Shown here in pieces: positions 1 through 6,459 of a DNA stretch of 12,379 bases. Positions within the stretch are counted from its first letter, which is position 1; every line of letters begins with the position of its first letter. Origin of the DNA: Bacteroidia bacterium (GTDB taxonomy: Bacteria > Bacteroidota > Bacteroidia > Bacteroidales > Azobacteroidaceae); NCBI GenBank assembly GCA_025996865.1, contig BNTV01000131.1, positions 1 through 12,379 of the forward strand. Reading direction: 5' to 3'. The notes under the pieces are model-generated. The model was given only the letters and a program-made list of their open reading frames with translations. It was not told where the DNA came from and searched no databases. The translations under genes were made by a program, and so were the position numbers.

Positions 1-114
1 CAATCCGTGTGATGTGTAGAATTGCCGGGCGCCCTGACTCCCCTGAGCATAATAACTCGCAATGATGGCGAAGCCTTCCTCTGTACTTAATCTGCGTTTG
101 CTTGGTTTGTGCAT
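1..114 (-). CDS. IS66-like accessory protein TnpA, N-terminal part (runs off the window)
   Basis: The ATG is at 114 and the frame stays open to base 1, so only 38 residues are visible. After a basic start (MHKPSKRRLSTEEG) the peptide reads like the helix-turn-helix of IS66-family TnpA and related IS accessory proteins, with the pattern A..YYAQGSQGARQFYTSHGL. In IS66 elements TnpA is the first of two or three genes and binds the element ends. The position fits: it starts 67 bases inside the presumed outer end at 181. A promoter of Bacteroidota type sits between the two, with TTG at 158-156 and TACCTTTG at 135-128, spaced 20 bases. The family call rests on a short N-terminus; another IS family with a similar HTH protein is possible. 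Confidence 0.55.
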   Translation of the reverse strand, partial: MHKPSKRRLSTEEGFAIIASYYAQGSQGARQFYTSHGL

Positions 115-127
115 TTCTTTTTTTTGG

Positions 128-158
128 CAAAGGTAAGGTGAGCGGGCAAACTGGGCAA
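128..158 (-). promoter_or_regulatory. Promoter inside the IS end, reading into tnpA
   Basis: On the minus strand TTG (158-156) is followed after 20 bases by TACCTTTG (135-128). This matches the Bacteroidota primary-sigma pattern (TTG/TTTG, 19-21 bases, TAnnTTTG). The start codon at 114 lies 14 bases downstream of the -7 box. Confidence 0.5.
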
Positions 159-181
159 GATGCGGAGGAGCGAAGGCTTAC

Positions 182-610
182 GTTACACTGCGAAATAATT
201 ATTGAGTATTTTACATCGCCTACGCCGTTGCGGATTTTCTTTTCCTTAATGCGTGGAAAATCGCCGTCTATTTTGTAGTAGTTTTCATCGCGCATCTGAT
301 AGCATTTTTCTTCGTACAAATGCGTATGTTTCTCAAAATAACCAATTTCCAAAAGTTTGTTGTTAAAAACATTCAGGGCTGAAACATTGTCCTGTAATGT
401 TTCGCGGATTGCATTAACTTTGGCGTTCAAACTCTCACCGTTTTTCTTGGCTGCCTCAACCGACAAATGAAACAAAAACAGGTCTTCCAAAAGAGTTTCA
501 TCAAGTTGCCGCTCGCAGCTGATACTTACTTTCTGGTGGTTGTTGCCTGCGGTGGTTTTGACTTCAAATTGGAAGTTACGAAGTTTTTGTATTAGCCGAA
601 AAATCAAGCA
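182..610 (-). pseudogene. DUF4420 (putative PD-(D/E)XK nuclease), C-terminal remnant cut at both ends
   Basis: About 143 in-frame codons without a stop run from just after a TGA at 613-611 to the IS boundary at 182. The translation carries the C-terminal half of DUF4420 (PF14390): FEVKTT with the E-x-K of a PD-(D/E)XK core, then SISCERQLDE, LFLFHLSVEA, a GYFEKHTHLYEEKCYQ segment, and near the end DFPRIKEK and DVKYSIIISQC. The N-terminal half with the rest of the active site is missing and there is no ATG. The 5' cut lies around 590-610, where the upstream nuclease gene ends. The 3' end is replaced by the IS66-like element, and the frame stays open through that element to the window edge. DUF4420 proteins occur in R-M-like operons with a C5 methylase, MutL/MORC ATPase, Z1 and AIPR proteins. 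Family call strong; loss of function very likely. Confidence 0.8.
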
Positions 611-1253
611 TCAAATGATAGATTATTTTTGTTGATTTTCCAACTTTATGATTAGAATAATATGAATATTCAAAATCAGGCGTTATTTGCTTTTTTGTCA
701 GTTCTTTTTCTGTATTTATTCCAGTAAAAATGTTTTGCAAAAGTTGATTGATACAATAAACATTATTGCAAATATCCATTTCTGAAACTATAAAGCCAAT
801 CATTCCTGCGGTATTGTTAAAAAACTGATATTTCCGTTCATTTGTAAAACGAGCAATACCATTTGAAATATACTTACCGTTTAACCCTGTTTTACCATTT
901 TGATTTTCATTATCCAATCGCTTACATTCAATAACATAATAAGCATCGTCATCTTTATATGGTTTTATTTGCAAAACTCGAATATCTGCTCTGCCTTGAT
1001 TTTCAGAGATTTCCTTGTCAAAATGGTAGTTGTCTAACGGAGGATTAGATTTTCTGAAATCTATACTTTTCAAATATTCTTTTGAAAGAAAAATATCTCT
1101 AATCGCATTTTCATCATTCAAAGGCACTTTTGTTTTTGTTGCAATTATGCAGGAATAAACTACAACAATGCCTGCAAGAATATCCTCAAATGTTGTGTTG
1201 AAGTATGAAATACTGTACTCAAAGGCAGTAGCGTCCAAAGTTTGATTACTCAT
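576..1253 (-). CDS. Small PD-(D/E)XK restriction endonuclease-like protein
   Basis: I choose the ATG at 1253 (225 aa). It overlaps the end of the upstream methyltransferase gene as ATGAGTAA, which suggests translational coupling; a further upstream ATG would lie deep in that gene. The visible motif is E81, GR-A-D90-IRV, then YYVIE109-C-K111-RL. This is the E...GRxD...ExK layout of PD-(D/E)XK nucleases. No DNA-binding domain is obvious. Paired with the N6-adenine methyltransferase before it, the natural reading is the cleavage subunit of a two-gene restriction-modification system. The last half-dozen residues (after HLMLDFS) may come from the junction with the DUF4420 remnant, because the two frames overlap at 576-610. 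I know no named family for it; the nuclease call rests on the motif and the context. Confidence 0.65.
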   Translation of the reverse strand: MSNQTLDATAFEYSISYFNTTFEDILAGIVVVYSCIIATKTKVPLNDENAIRDIFLSKEYLKSIDFRKSNPPLDNYHFDKEISENQGRADIRVLQIKPYKDDDAYYVIECKRLDNENQNGKTGLNGKYISNGIARFTNERKYQFFNNTAGMIGFIVSEMDICNNVYCINQLLQNIFTGINTEKELTKKQITPDFEYSYYSNHKVGKSTKIIYHLMLDFSANTKTS

Positions 1254-4200
1254 TTTTATCCCTCCCCGCTTTAAGTATGGCATCTGCAAACTCTTCTACA
1301 TCTAAATATCCTACGGCTTTATGCCACAAGCGTTTCTCGTTTGGCTTAAACAGATAAAAATACTCCTTTTCAAAACCGCGAATATCTTTTTGTACAAAAA
1401 GTTGGTCAGTTATTTTAGTTGCGCCAAGTTCTATGATTTTTTGAAATATGCCATTTGTGTCATTTTGTTTATTTTTCCAAACAATCGGCTTTGTATATTC
1501 GTTTTCAGCAATAACTTTAAAAAACATTCCAACGATTTGTTGTGTATGCCAAATTTCTACGGCAAATTTTTTGCCGATTTTTTCAAAATTAGAAGCAAAG
1601 CGGTTAGTGAACAAATTGGCGTAGTCAATTAATATATTATCCTCAATTTTACAAGGCAATAAAAGTTTTTCAAAACCTTTGTGCTGCATTTGTAGCGGAA
1701 TTGTTATATCATTGGCATAATTCAATAATTCTTTTTCTTCAATGCTTAATTCCAATGATTTAAAAATAATATCATCACATTGTTGTCTTATTGAAACTTC
1801 TTTAATCGCTTTGTTTTTTAATTTATTCTTATTTACCTGATAATCTTCAATTTGTTGTGCTTTTTCAATTACATTTAGAATGTTGAAATACCACATATTT
1901 TCAATTTCCGTATCTTCCGATTCTTCTCTTTCAATACCTGCTGAAACACCTGTGTTAAGCATATAATACGAAAACAGAGAAGAACAAAGAATGATGTTTA
2001 TGGAATATATAATATCCAACTGTGATTCATCTTTTATCTTTAACGCCCGAACTGAACTTGTGAAAACTCGTTCCTGTTTATTTATCGCAGCATTTGAAGT
2101 AAGGTCTTTAAAAATCCCGCCCGCAATTAAAAGTGAATATGGCTGAAATAATTCAAGATATGGCTTATCGTTTTGTTTGTAAATATATCCTACATATTCT
2201 TCATTCCACTTTTGATTGGAATCAACAATCATAAATGGATGTAATTGTTTCTTTTGAGTATCTAAAAAAGGCTTATCAATCAATTTTGTTACTTGAATTG
2301 GATTTTTTCTTGCAGCATCTTTTCTTTTTAGCCCTTGTTTAAAAAGAATGTTTTCTTTTTTTCTTATATTTTGAATTGTATCTAATTCATTATTTAATCT
2401 GTTTATAAAATTAAAATCCAAATAAGAGCCATAAACCAACACTTTCCAAAGCCAATCATAATCTTTTAATCTGTTTTGCTGAACAGTCTGAATATCGTGC
2501 CGATAGATAGAAAATATCTTGAACATTGAAAAGAAATGGCTTGGTTTCAATGCAATGTGTTCAATAAGATTGGAGTCCGTATTTTTCTCTTTTGCATCTC
2601 TGAAAAATAGCACACAAGCAGGTGCAATGGCTTTATCATTTGATTTGTCAAAAACTTCCCGCCTTACAGGTGCCAATTCAAATACTCTTTCAATAAAATA
2701 ATTATGTAAAAAGTATTCTCTGAAATCTTTGCTTTTCAAATTATATAATGCTTTGCTTGTTACAATCAAAGCACATCTTGTATTTTCAGCACAAAAATCA
2801 CCGCTCCGCAGTAAAAATGCCTGCGCTATTTCTTTGTTGCCTATATCAATTGTATATTTGGCGTTCTTTTCTTTCTTTTTTCTATTTTTAATATATTGTA
2901 CATATAATGGCTCTTTTTTCGTTTTCTTTTTTTCGTTTTGCCCTCTAAACCAGGGTGGATTACCAATAATAAAATCAAATTTAAAATCATTTTTTTTGAA
3001 AATAGTATTAAATTCTTTTGTTTCATCAAAAAAATCAGCACAAAAGAAATTTGTGTTTAAAAGAGGAGGAAACTTGAAATTAGGTATTTCAGGAGGGTCC
3101 ATTTCATTTAGCAAAGTGAGATAAATAGAAAAAATAGCCACTTGGACAGCACTTTCATCGCTATCAACGCCAAAAATATTGTCTTTGGCTATTTTTTTTA
3201 TCTCTTCTTTGAATTTTTCTTGATTTTCTGTATGTATAAGCGGATTACTTTCTTTATATCGTTCAATCAATTTTCGTAGCGTTTCTACAAGAAACACGCC
3301 TGAACCGCAAGAAGGGTCAAGTATTTTGCAGTTAAACGTTTTATTATCAAATACATATCTGTCTACTGTTTCTGCCAATATATAATCTACAAGAAACAAC
3401 GGTGTGTAATGAACGCCATTGTCATTTTCTTTGTTTTCTTTTGTCTTCTTTTTCTCTTTATTAATTCCCACAAAAGATTCATAAACATTACTTATAAACT
3501 CAATAGGAATAATCGAAAAATCATATAAATCGAATAATGATTGTTGCCCTGTAGAAATTTCCTGACTTTGCAGTAACTTTATTAAAATAGAATATGCTTT
3601 TTGCGGTATTCCTTGATATTCACTGTCATTCAAAGAAAATAAATCACCATTAAAACCAACTTCTTTATCTGCTAAAGTATTAAAAAATTGTTTTGCACGG
3701 TCTGGTTGTTGAAGTATTGTACAAAAATCTTCTTTTGTCCGTTCTTTTGATTCGCCTTCAAAATATATTTTAACATTCCTGTCAATCAAATATCGGACAA
3801 AAATAACCTTGCCTAACAGAGCATTTGTAATTTTTACATATCGTTTTTTTGTTTCTTCATCATTTTCATCTATTGGTGAAAATTGTTTTATAATCTGTTT
3901 TCTTGCAGCACCAATATTGTCTAACAGTTTGTAATCTACTCTATTTTTGTAATTTAATTCTTTTTCGTAAGTTTCCCAAGTTTTGCCTGTAACTAAATTA
4001 AAATAAGTAAAATCGTTTAATTTTTGATTGCCTAATTTAGATAATGTTCCTTTGTTTTCTCCAGATTCAAGTAATTGAAAACCATTAAAAATTTCAACGC
4101 TGTTGTTTTCAACAATAATAACCACAGGCACTTCATTAAAATTCCAAATTTGCTTATGTAAAGCCAATTTGTCAAGCGGATTTACAAAAAACAAAATTAA

Positions 4201-4368
4201 TGGCTTGTTATCAAAGCAAAAAAAGGCATCTGGTTTAATTTGCTCCAAACATCGTTTTATACGACTTGAAAGTTGCAAGGCGTCATTAGAAAAACACAGT
4301 CCGTCTTTGTATGAGCCGTCTTTATTTTTCAGTTCTAATGCTTGAAATATTTCATCTAAATTTTTCAT
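1246..4368 (-). CDS. N6-adenine DNA methyltransferase, Eco57I/type IIG-like (1040 aa)
   Basis: This gene probably methylates adenine in a specific DNA sequence using S-adenosylmethionine. GVHYTP (318-323) matches the motif X region that opens the methylase domain. DPSCGSGVFL (351-360) is motif I for SAM binding, and NPPW (470-473) is the N6-adenine catalytic motif IV. The X-I-IV order is that of gamma-class and type IIG enzymes. The first 300 residues could hold a divergent or degenerate nuclease fold (PDAFFCFDNKPLILFF then a VPVVIIVENN strand), but I see no clean D...ExK there. The long C-terminal half probably recognises the target. The ATG at 4368 has a good ribosome site, GGAGAAAC, eight bases upstream. 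It lies 12 bases after the HNH-like gene and overlaps the small PD-(D/E)XK gene by 8 bases. Base composition is much more AT-rich than prfB, which suggests horizontal origin. Confidence 0.85.
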   Translation of the reverse strand: MKNLDEIFQALELKNKDGSYKDGLCFSNDALQLSSRIKRCLEQIKPDAFFCFDNKPLILFFVNPLDKLALHKQIWNFNEVPVVIIVENNSVEIFNGFQLLESGENKGTLSKLGNQKLNDFTYFNLVTGKTWETYEKELNYKNRVDYKLLDNIGAARKQIIKQFSPIDENDEETKKRYVKITNALLGKVIFVRYLIDRNVKIYFEGESKERTKEDFCTILQQPDRAKQFFNTLADKEVGFNGDLFSLNDSEYQGIPQKAYSILIKLLQSQEISTGQQSLFDLYDFSIIPIEFISNVYESFVGINKEKKKTKENKENDNGVHYTPLFLVDYILAETVDRYVFDNKTFNCKILDPSCGSGVFLVETLRKLIERYKESNPLIHTENQEKFKEEIKKIAKDNIFGVDSDESAVQVAIFSIYLTLLNEMDPPEIPNFKFPPLLNTNFFCADFFDETKEFNTIFKKNDFKFDFIIGNPPWFRGQNEKKKTKKEPLYVQYIKNRKKKEKNAKYTIDIGNKEIAQAFLLRSGDFCAENTRCALIVTSKALYNLKSKDFREYFLHNYFIERVFELAPVRREVFDKSNDKAIAPACVLFFRDAKEKNTDSNLIEHIALKPSHFFSMFKIFSIYRHDIQTVQQNRLKDYDWLWKVLVYGSYLDFNFINRLNNELDTIQNIRKKENILFKQGLKRKDAARKNPIQVTKLIDKPFLDTQKKQLHPFMIVDSNQKWNEEYVGYIYKQNDKPYLELFQPYSLLIAGGIFKDLTSNAAINKQERVFTSSVRALKIKDESQLDIIYSINIILCSSLFSYYMLNTGVSAGIEREESEDTEIENMWYFNILNVIEKAQQIEDYQVNKNKLKNKAIKEVSIRQQCDDIIFKSLELSIEEKELLNYANDITIPLQMQHKGFEKLLLPCKIEDNILIDYANLFTNRFASNFEKIGKKFAVEIWHTQQIVGMFFKVIAENEYTKPIVWKNKQNDTNGIFQKIIELGATKITDQLFVQKDIRGFEKEYFYLFKPNEKRLWHKAVGYLDVEEFADAILKAGRDKNE

Positions 4369-4380
4369 ATTGTGTTTCTC

Positions 4381-4722
4381 CTATTTTTCAAAAACTATAT
4401 CTCTGTGCCATTCCAAAAACTCTGCCTTTGGCAAATACTTTTGCGGCATCTGCAATTTTACCTTTTCAATCGGGGCAAAGTATTTTACAAAATAATCTTT
4501 TGTTCTGTTTTTGTTCAAGTTCGCAGATAAAATTACTTCATAATTGCCGTTTATTCCTATCAATCCTTTGTCAAACGCTTTGTCGTAAAGTGCCAACCTG
4601 CCCATCAGGTTGGCAAGTTCTATGATTTCAGGCGTTCCTCTCTGCATTTTGCCAAACGGCAATTTCAAATACAGGTTGAAAGCCAAAATCATTTCTTCGC
4701 GTGTCCATTTTTCGCCTCTCAT
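4381..4722 (-). pseudogene. HNH restriction-endonuclease-like protein lacking its catalytic middle (113 aa)
   Basis: Both ends look like a larger HNH restriction-endonuclease family (COG3440-like, usually near 300 aa). The N-terminus WTREEMILAFNLYLKLPFGK followed by PEIIELANLMGR is the family's DNA-binding start. The C-terminus LALYDKAFDKGLIGI and KYLPKAEFLEWHRDIVF is its end, where the first part normally follows the HNH core. Nothing lies between them, so the stretch that should contain the HNH residues is absent and the frame is kept. The join falls exactly on a perfect 10-bp hairpin (4591-4615). The start overlaps the stop of the preceding gene by one base (TAATG). I call it a deletion derivative without nuclease activity; a retained DNA-binding or regulatory role cannot be excluded. 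Confidence 0.6.
4591..4615. repeat. Perfect 10-bp inverted repeat at the internal deletion join
   Basis: TGCCAACCTG (4591-4600), a five-base loop CCCAT, then CAGGTTGGCA (4606-4615). It lies inside the HNH-like gene exactly where the N-terminal family segment (LANLMGR) meets the C-terminal one (LALYDKAF). Hairpins and short repeats promote slippage deletions, so it may mark how the middle was lost. Confidence 0.7.
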
Positions 4723-5051
4723 TATGCTGCCTTTTTGATCTCATTTATAGTCATTTGTATTCGCTCAATTTGTTCGTTATACCACTCATGTTTGCTGAAA
4801 ACTTTTGGCTGCACGACATTATCAAAACAATCTTTGAAAGTCATTGAGCAAATTTCTTTTACCGCTTTTTCTGAAAACTGCATCGGGTAACGTTTGTTTT
4901 CAGTAATCACAATGCCTTTGTCGTCTGTGCCAACGGTTAAAGCACCGACTTCAACAATGAACGACGTGTATTCAAGTGAGCGAATACTGATTGTCGAAAT
5001 ATACACTTTTAAGCGTTCTTCCAATTCTTTTATTGTTGATTTTATATCCAT
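4722..5051 (-). CDS. Hypothetical protein, 109 aa, with helical ends
   Basis: I do not recognise this protein. I use the ATG at 5051 (MDIKSTIKELEERL), not the TTG further upstream that would overlap the HNH gene, because it leaves a normal 23-base spacing. The first 15 residues and the last 20 (NEQIERIQMTINEIKKAA) look helical and charged, possibly coiled-coil. The middle is beta-like (SFIVEVGALTVG, KGIVITENKRYPMQFS). No signal peptide, membrane segment or cysteine cluster is visible. It is coupled to the next gene by a TAATG overlap, so the two proteins may be made together. Confidence 0.6.
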   Translation of the reverse strand: MDIKSTIKELEERLKVYISTISIRSLEYTSFIVEVGALTVGTDDKGIVITENKRYPMQFSEKAVKEICSMTFKDCFDNVVQPKVFSKHEWYNEQIERIQMTINEIKKAA

Positions 5052-5074
5052 AATATTTTCTTCTTCTTTGTTCG

Positions 5075-5377
5075 TTAACAATGTTGTGCATTATGACAAG
5101 AATCACATACGGAAACAAGCCATTCAATAGGTTCTTTCCCAATGTTATATTTCGCATATCTCTTGTGGTGAACTTGTGTAGCGTGTCCGCCGCAATATAC
5201 GCAACACCAATTATCCCGTTTGAGTACTACATATCGCTTCCGTTGCCACGCATCCGATTTAAGATATACATTTCTGTAATAATCGCGCCGCTGTATGCGC
5301 CTTTTCTCAAATAGCCAACTACGAAATATTATTATGGCTATTATTCCAATTAGTATAAGTGAAATTTGAAAAATCAT
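5075..5377 (-). CDS. Membrane-anchored HNH nuclease-like protein (100 aa)
   Basis: Residues 1-19 (MIFQISLILIGIIAIIIFR) form one hydrophobic segment followed by a very basic stretch (EKRRIQRRDYYR), so the C-terminal domain should lie in the cytoplasm. That domain has the HNH zinc-binding pattern C59xxC62, the double histidine H70-H71, and C91-x-x-C94-H95-N96 with H99 near the end. These are the ribs and catalytic histidines of McrA-type HNH proteins. The protein stops immediately after the motif. HNH domains cut or nick DNA or RNA in a metal-dependent way; a membrane anchor on such a short one is uncommon. It follows a secreted protein by 32 bases within the same operon. The fold call is solid, the target unknown. 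Confidence 0.7.
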   Translation of the reverse strand: MIFQISLILIGIIAIIIFRSWLFEKRRIQRRDYYRNVYLKSDAWQRKRYVVLKRDNWCCVYCGGHATQVHHKRYAKYNIGKEPIEWLVSVCDSCHNAQHC

Positions 5378-5409
5378 ATTATCTACTCTTTTGAGAGGGC
5401 GTAAACTAA

Positions 5410-5997
5410 TTACAAGTCATCTATCGCTTTTGCTTTAATAATATCGCCATTAATTTTGTCGAAATAAGCTAATATCACATAGCAACTCATAACGCTGTTA
5501 TGACTGATTGACAATTCAATACTGCCTTTTTCTGTTTCAAAAATTGAGTAATATTTACAATTATCAAATTTAACTGCGTCCATTTTGCCACCATCATCTT
5601 TTGGCTCTGAATAAGTATCAAATGTTTCAACAACTTCTGACGGTTCACCATATTTTTCTGTCAGCATTTCTTTTAATGAAAAATAGTTAGACGAAAGCAT
5701 TGACCAAGTATTGCGTTCTGGAAAAATTACGGTTATTTTACTAACCAAATCCTTTTGTTTCAAGGTTGCTACACCCACAATGCAATCTTTATACGCTGCA
5801 AAGTCGCCTTTTAACATTGCAACGCCATCTTCCGTACCGATTAAAGTGAAACCACTCTGTTTCATTTTTGAAACATATTCATTGAGCGTTCCGTCAATAG
5901 GAACTCCCTTAAACGTAAGGTGTTCTGACGGTTGAGTTTGAGCAAACGAAACTATTGTGGTAAATACTACAACTATTGTGATTATTATCTTTATCAT
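5410..5997 (-). CDS. Secreted protein of unknown function (195 aa)
   Basis: The first 20 residues (MIKIIITIVVVFTTIVSFAQ) are a classical signal peptide with a likely cut after FAQ, so the mature protein should be periplasmic or secreted. The mature part begins with a segment like HLTFKGVPIDGTLNEYVSKM, then alternating beta strands and helices (SKITVIFPERNTW, KEMLTEKYGEP). It ends KAKAIDDL. This layout is reminiscent of small periplasmic proteins often found in Bacteroidota genomes; I cannot name a family. Its start is 9 bases after the preceding stop. It is an odd partner for nuclease genes, and its position suggests an envelope-linked accessory role or simply passenger cargo. Confidence 0.7.
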   Translation of the reverse strand: MIKIIITIVVVFTTIVSFAQTQPSEHLTFKGVPIDGTLNEYVSKMKQSGFTLIGTEDGVAMLKGDFAAYKDCIVGVATLKQKDLVSKITVIFPERNTWSMLSSNYFSLKEMLTEKYGEPSEVVETFDTYSEPKDDGGKMDAVKFDNCKYYSIFETEKGSIELSISHNSVMSCYVILAYFDKINGDIIKAKAIDDL

Positions 5998-6006
5998 ATT
6001 ACGATT

Positions 6007-6270
6007 TTATCTTGTTTTATAATCTGCTGGCATAAAGTCAATTATTGTTCCATTACATTCAGGAAAATGTTTGCAGGCAATATATTCTTCATTTGTTGTT
6101 TTGTTTCTAATGACTTTGAACTCATCAAAAATAAATTCATCATCACAATGTAAACAACAAACTTTTTCGTTAAATCTGTCTTCAACGAAAGGATTGTTTT
6201 GTGCGTAATAGTCCTGCTTGTTCTTAACAGTAACTTCTTCGTAAATCATTTTCTTATTATAATCAATCAT
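6007..6270 (-). CDS. Small zinc-ribbon-like protein (87 aa)
   Basis: The ATG at 6270 gives MIDYNKKMIYEEV. It is preferred because everything upstream in this frame is an out-of-frame reading of the methylase fragment. Four cysteines form a probable zinc site: C-x-x-C in VCCLHCDDEF, and C...C in IACKHFPECNGTIIDF, which resembles topoisomerase-type zinc ribbons. The gene starts two bases after the stop of the truncated methylase fragment and would be read from that gene's old promoter. Function unknown; a nucleic-acid-binding accessory protein is the obvious guess. Confidence 0.6.
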   Translation of the reverse strand: MIDYNKKMIYEEVTVKNKQDYYAQNNPFVEDRFNEKVCCLHCDDEFIFDEFKVIRNKTTNEEYIACKHFPECNGTIIDFMPADYKTR

Positions 6271-6272
6271 AT

Positions 6273-6392
6273 TTAGTTGTATTTTTTTGATAAATTTAAG
6301 TCTACTGTATGCGCCAAAGGTGTGTAGCCCGCCCGAATAAAGCCTTCGGACAAGCCACCTGCACCAGCAAACAAGTCTATAAAATTCAGCAT
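6273..6392 (-). pseudogene. C5-cytosine DNA methyltransferase, N-terminal fragment (39 codons)
   Basis: From the ATG at 6392 the peptide reads MLNFIDLFAGAGGLSEGF, then IRAGYTPLAH. This is the start and SAM-binding motif I (F-x-G-x-G) of a C5-cytosine methyltransferase (Dcm type, normally 300-450 aa). The match ends at about 6305; the frame continues for ten unrelated residues and stops at 6273. Motifs IV (PC) and the target domain are gone, so no enzyme can be made. The fragment still sits behind a promoter. Its stop lies two bases before the next ATG, so it may now act as a translated leader for the zinc-ribbon gene. A short ORF like this is easily missed by gene callers. Confidence 0.75.
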
Positions 6393-6417
6393 ATACGCAT
6401 TTTTCTTGAAACCGCAA

Positions 6418-6437
6418 AACTTTGCGTTGCAAAGTTA
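6418..6437 (-). promoter_or_regulatory. Promoter of the lost C5 methylase, overlapped by an inverted repeat
   Basis: On the minus strand TAACTTTG (6437-6430) matches the TAnnTTTG -7 box, with only a weak -33 match near 6457. A perfect inverted repeat covers it: AACTTTGC, three bases, GCAAAGTT (6418-6436). The repeat lies between the -7 box and the methylase ATG at 6392, an ideal place for a repressor or for methylase autoregulation. It probably drives the whole minus-strand operon now. Confidence 0.55.
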
Positions 6438-6459
6438 GTGTTTTTTTGTGGGAAAACAG

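Larger units (their letters stand above)
1..181 (-). mobile_element. End of an IS66-like insertion sequence
   Basis: The homology of the flanking DUF4420 reading frame stops at about 182. The minus strand then begins GTAAGCC, which resembles the GTAAGC-type tips of IS66 elements, followed by a promoter and the TnpA-like ORF. IS66 elements usually make 8-bp target duplications. If the boundary is right, the duplicated target is bases 182-189 (gttacact on the plus strand), and its second copy would lie beyond the left edge. Only one end is visible, so neither the inverted repeat nor the duplication can be confirmed here. Confidence 0.55.
600..6305 (-). other. AT-rich defence cassette bracketed by remnants of another R-M-type operon
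   Basis: Seven genes run in one direction with gaps or overlaps of a few bases and no clear internal promoter or terminator. They are visibly more AT-rich than the flanking fragments; at the right seam (about 6305) the composition changes abruptly within a few bases. Left of the cassette lies a DUF4420 tail, right of it a C5-methylase head, both reading the same way. I infer that the cassette replaced the interior of an older operon. The boundaries are estimates from where homology to each family ends. Confidence 0.6.

Noticed and set aside
2729..3124. 131-aa and other plus-strand ORFs across 1321-4625
   Set aside because: All are antisense to the 1040-aa methylase or its neighbours, low-complexity and rich in F, L and K as expected from AT-rich complement.
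1246..4368. BREX PglX or DISARM methylase
   Set aside because: None of the partner genes (PglZ, BrxC, DrmA/B) is present, and the partner here is a small PD-(D/E)XK protein.
5380..5402. Hairpin in the gap before the membrane HNH gene
   Set aside because: The CTCT/AGAG stem is four base pairs with no T-run, so it has no support as a terminator.
6271..6432. Upstream extension of the zinc-ribbon ORF to 6432
   Set aside because: That stretch is an out-of-frame reading of the C5-methylase fragment, whose true frame shows motif I.
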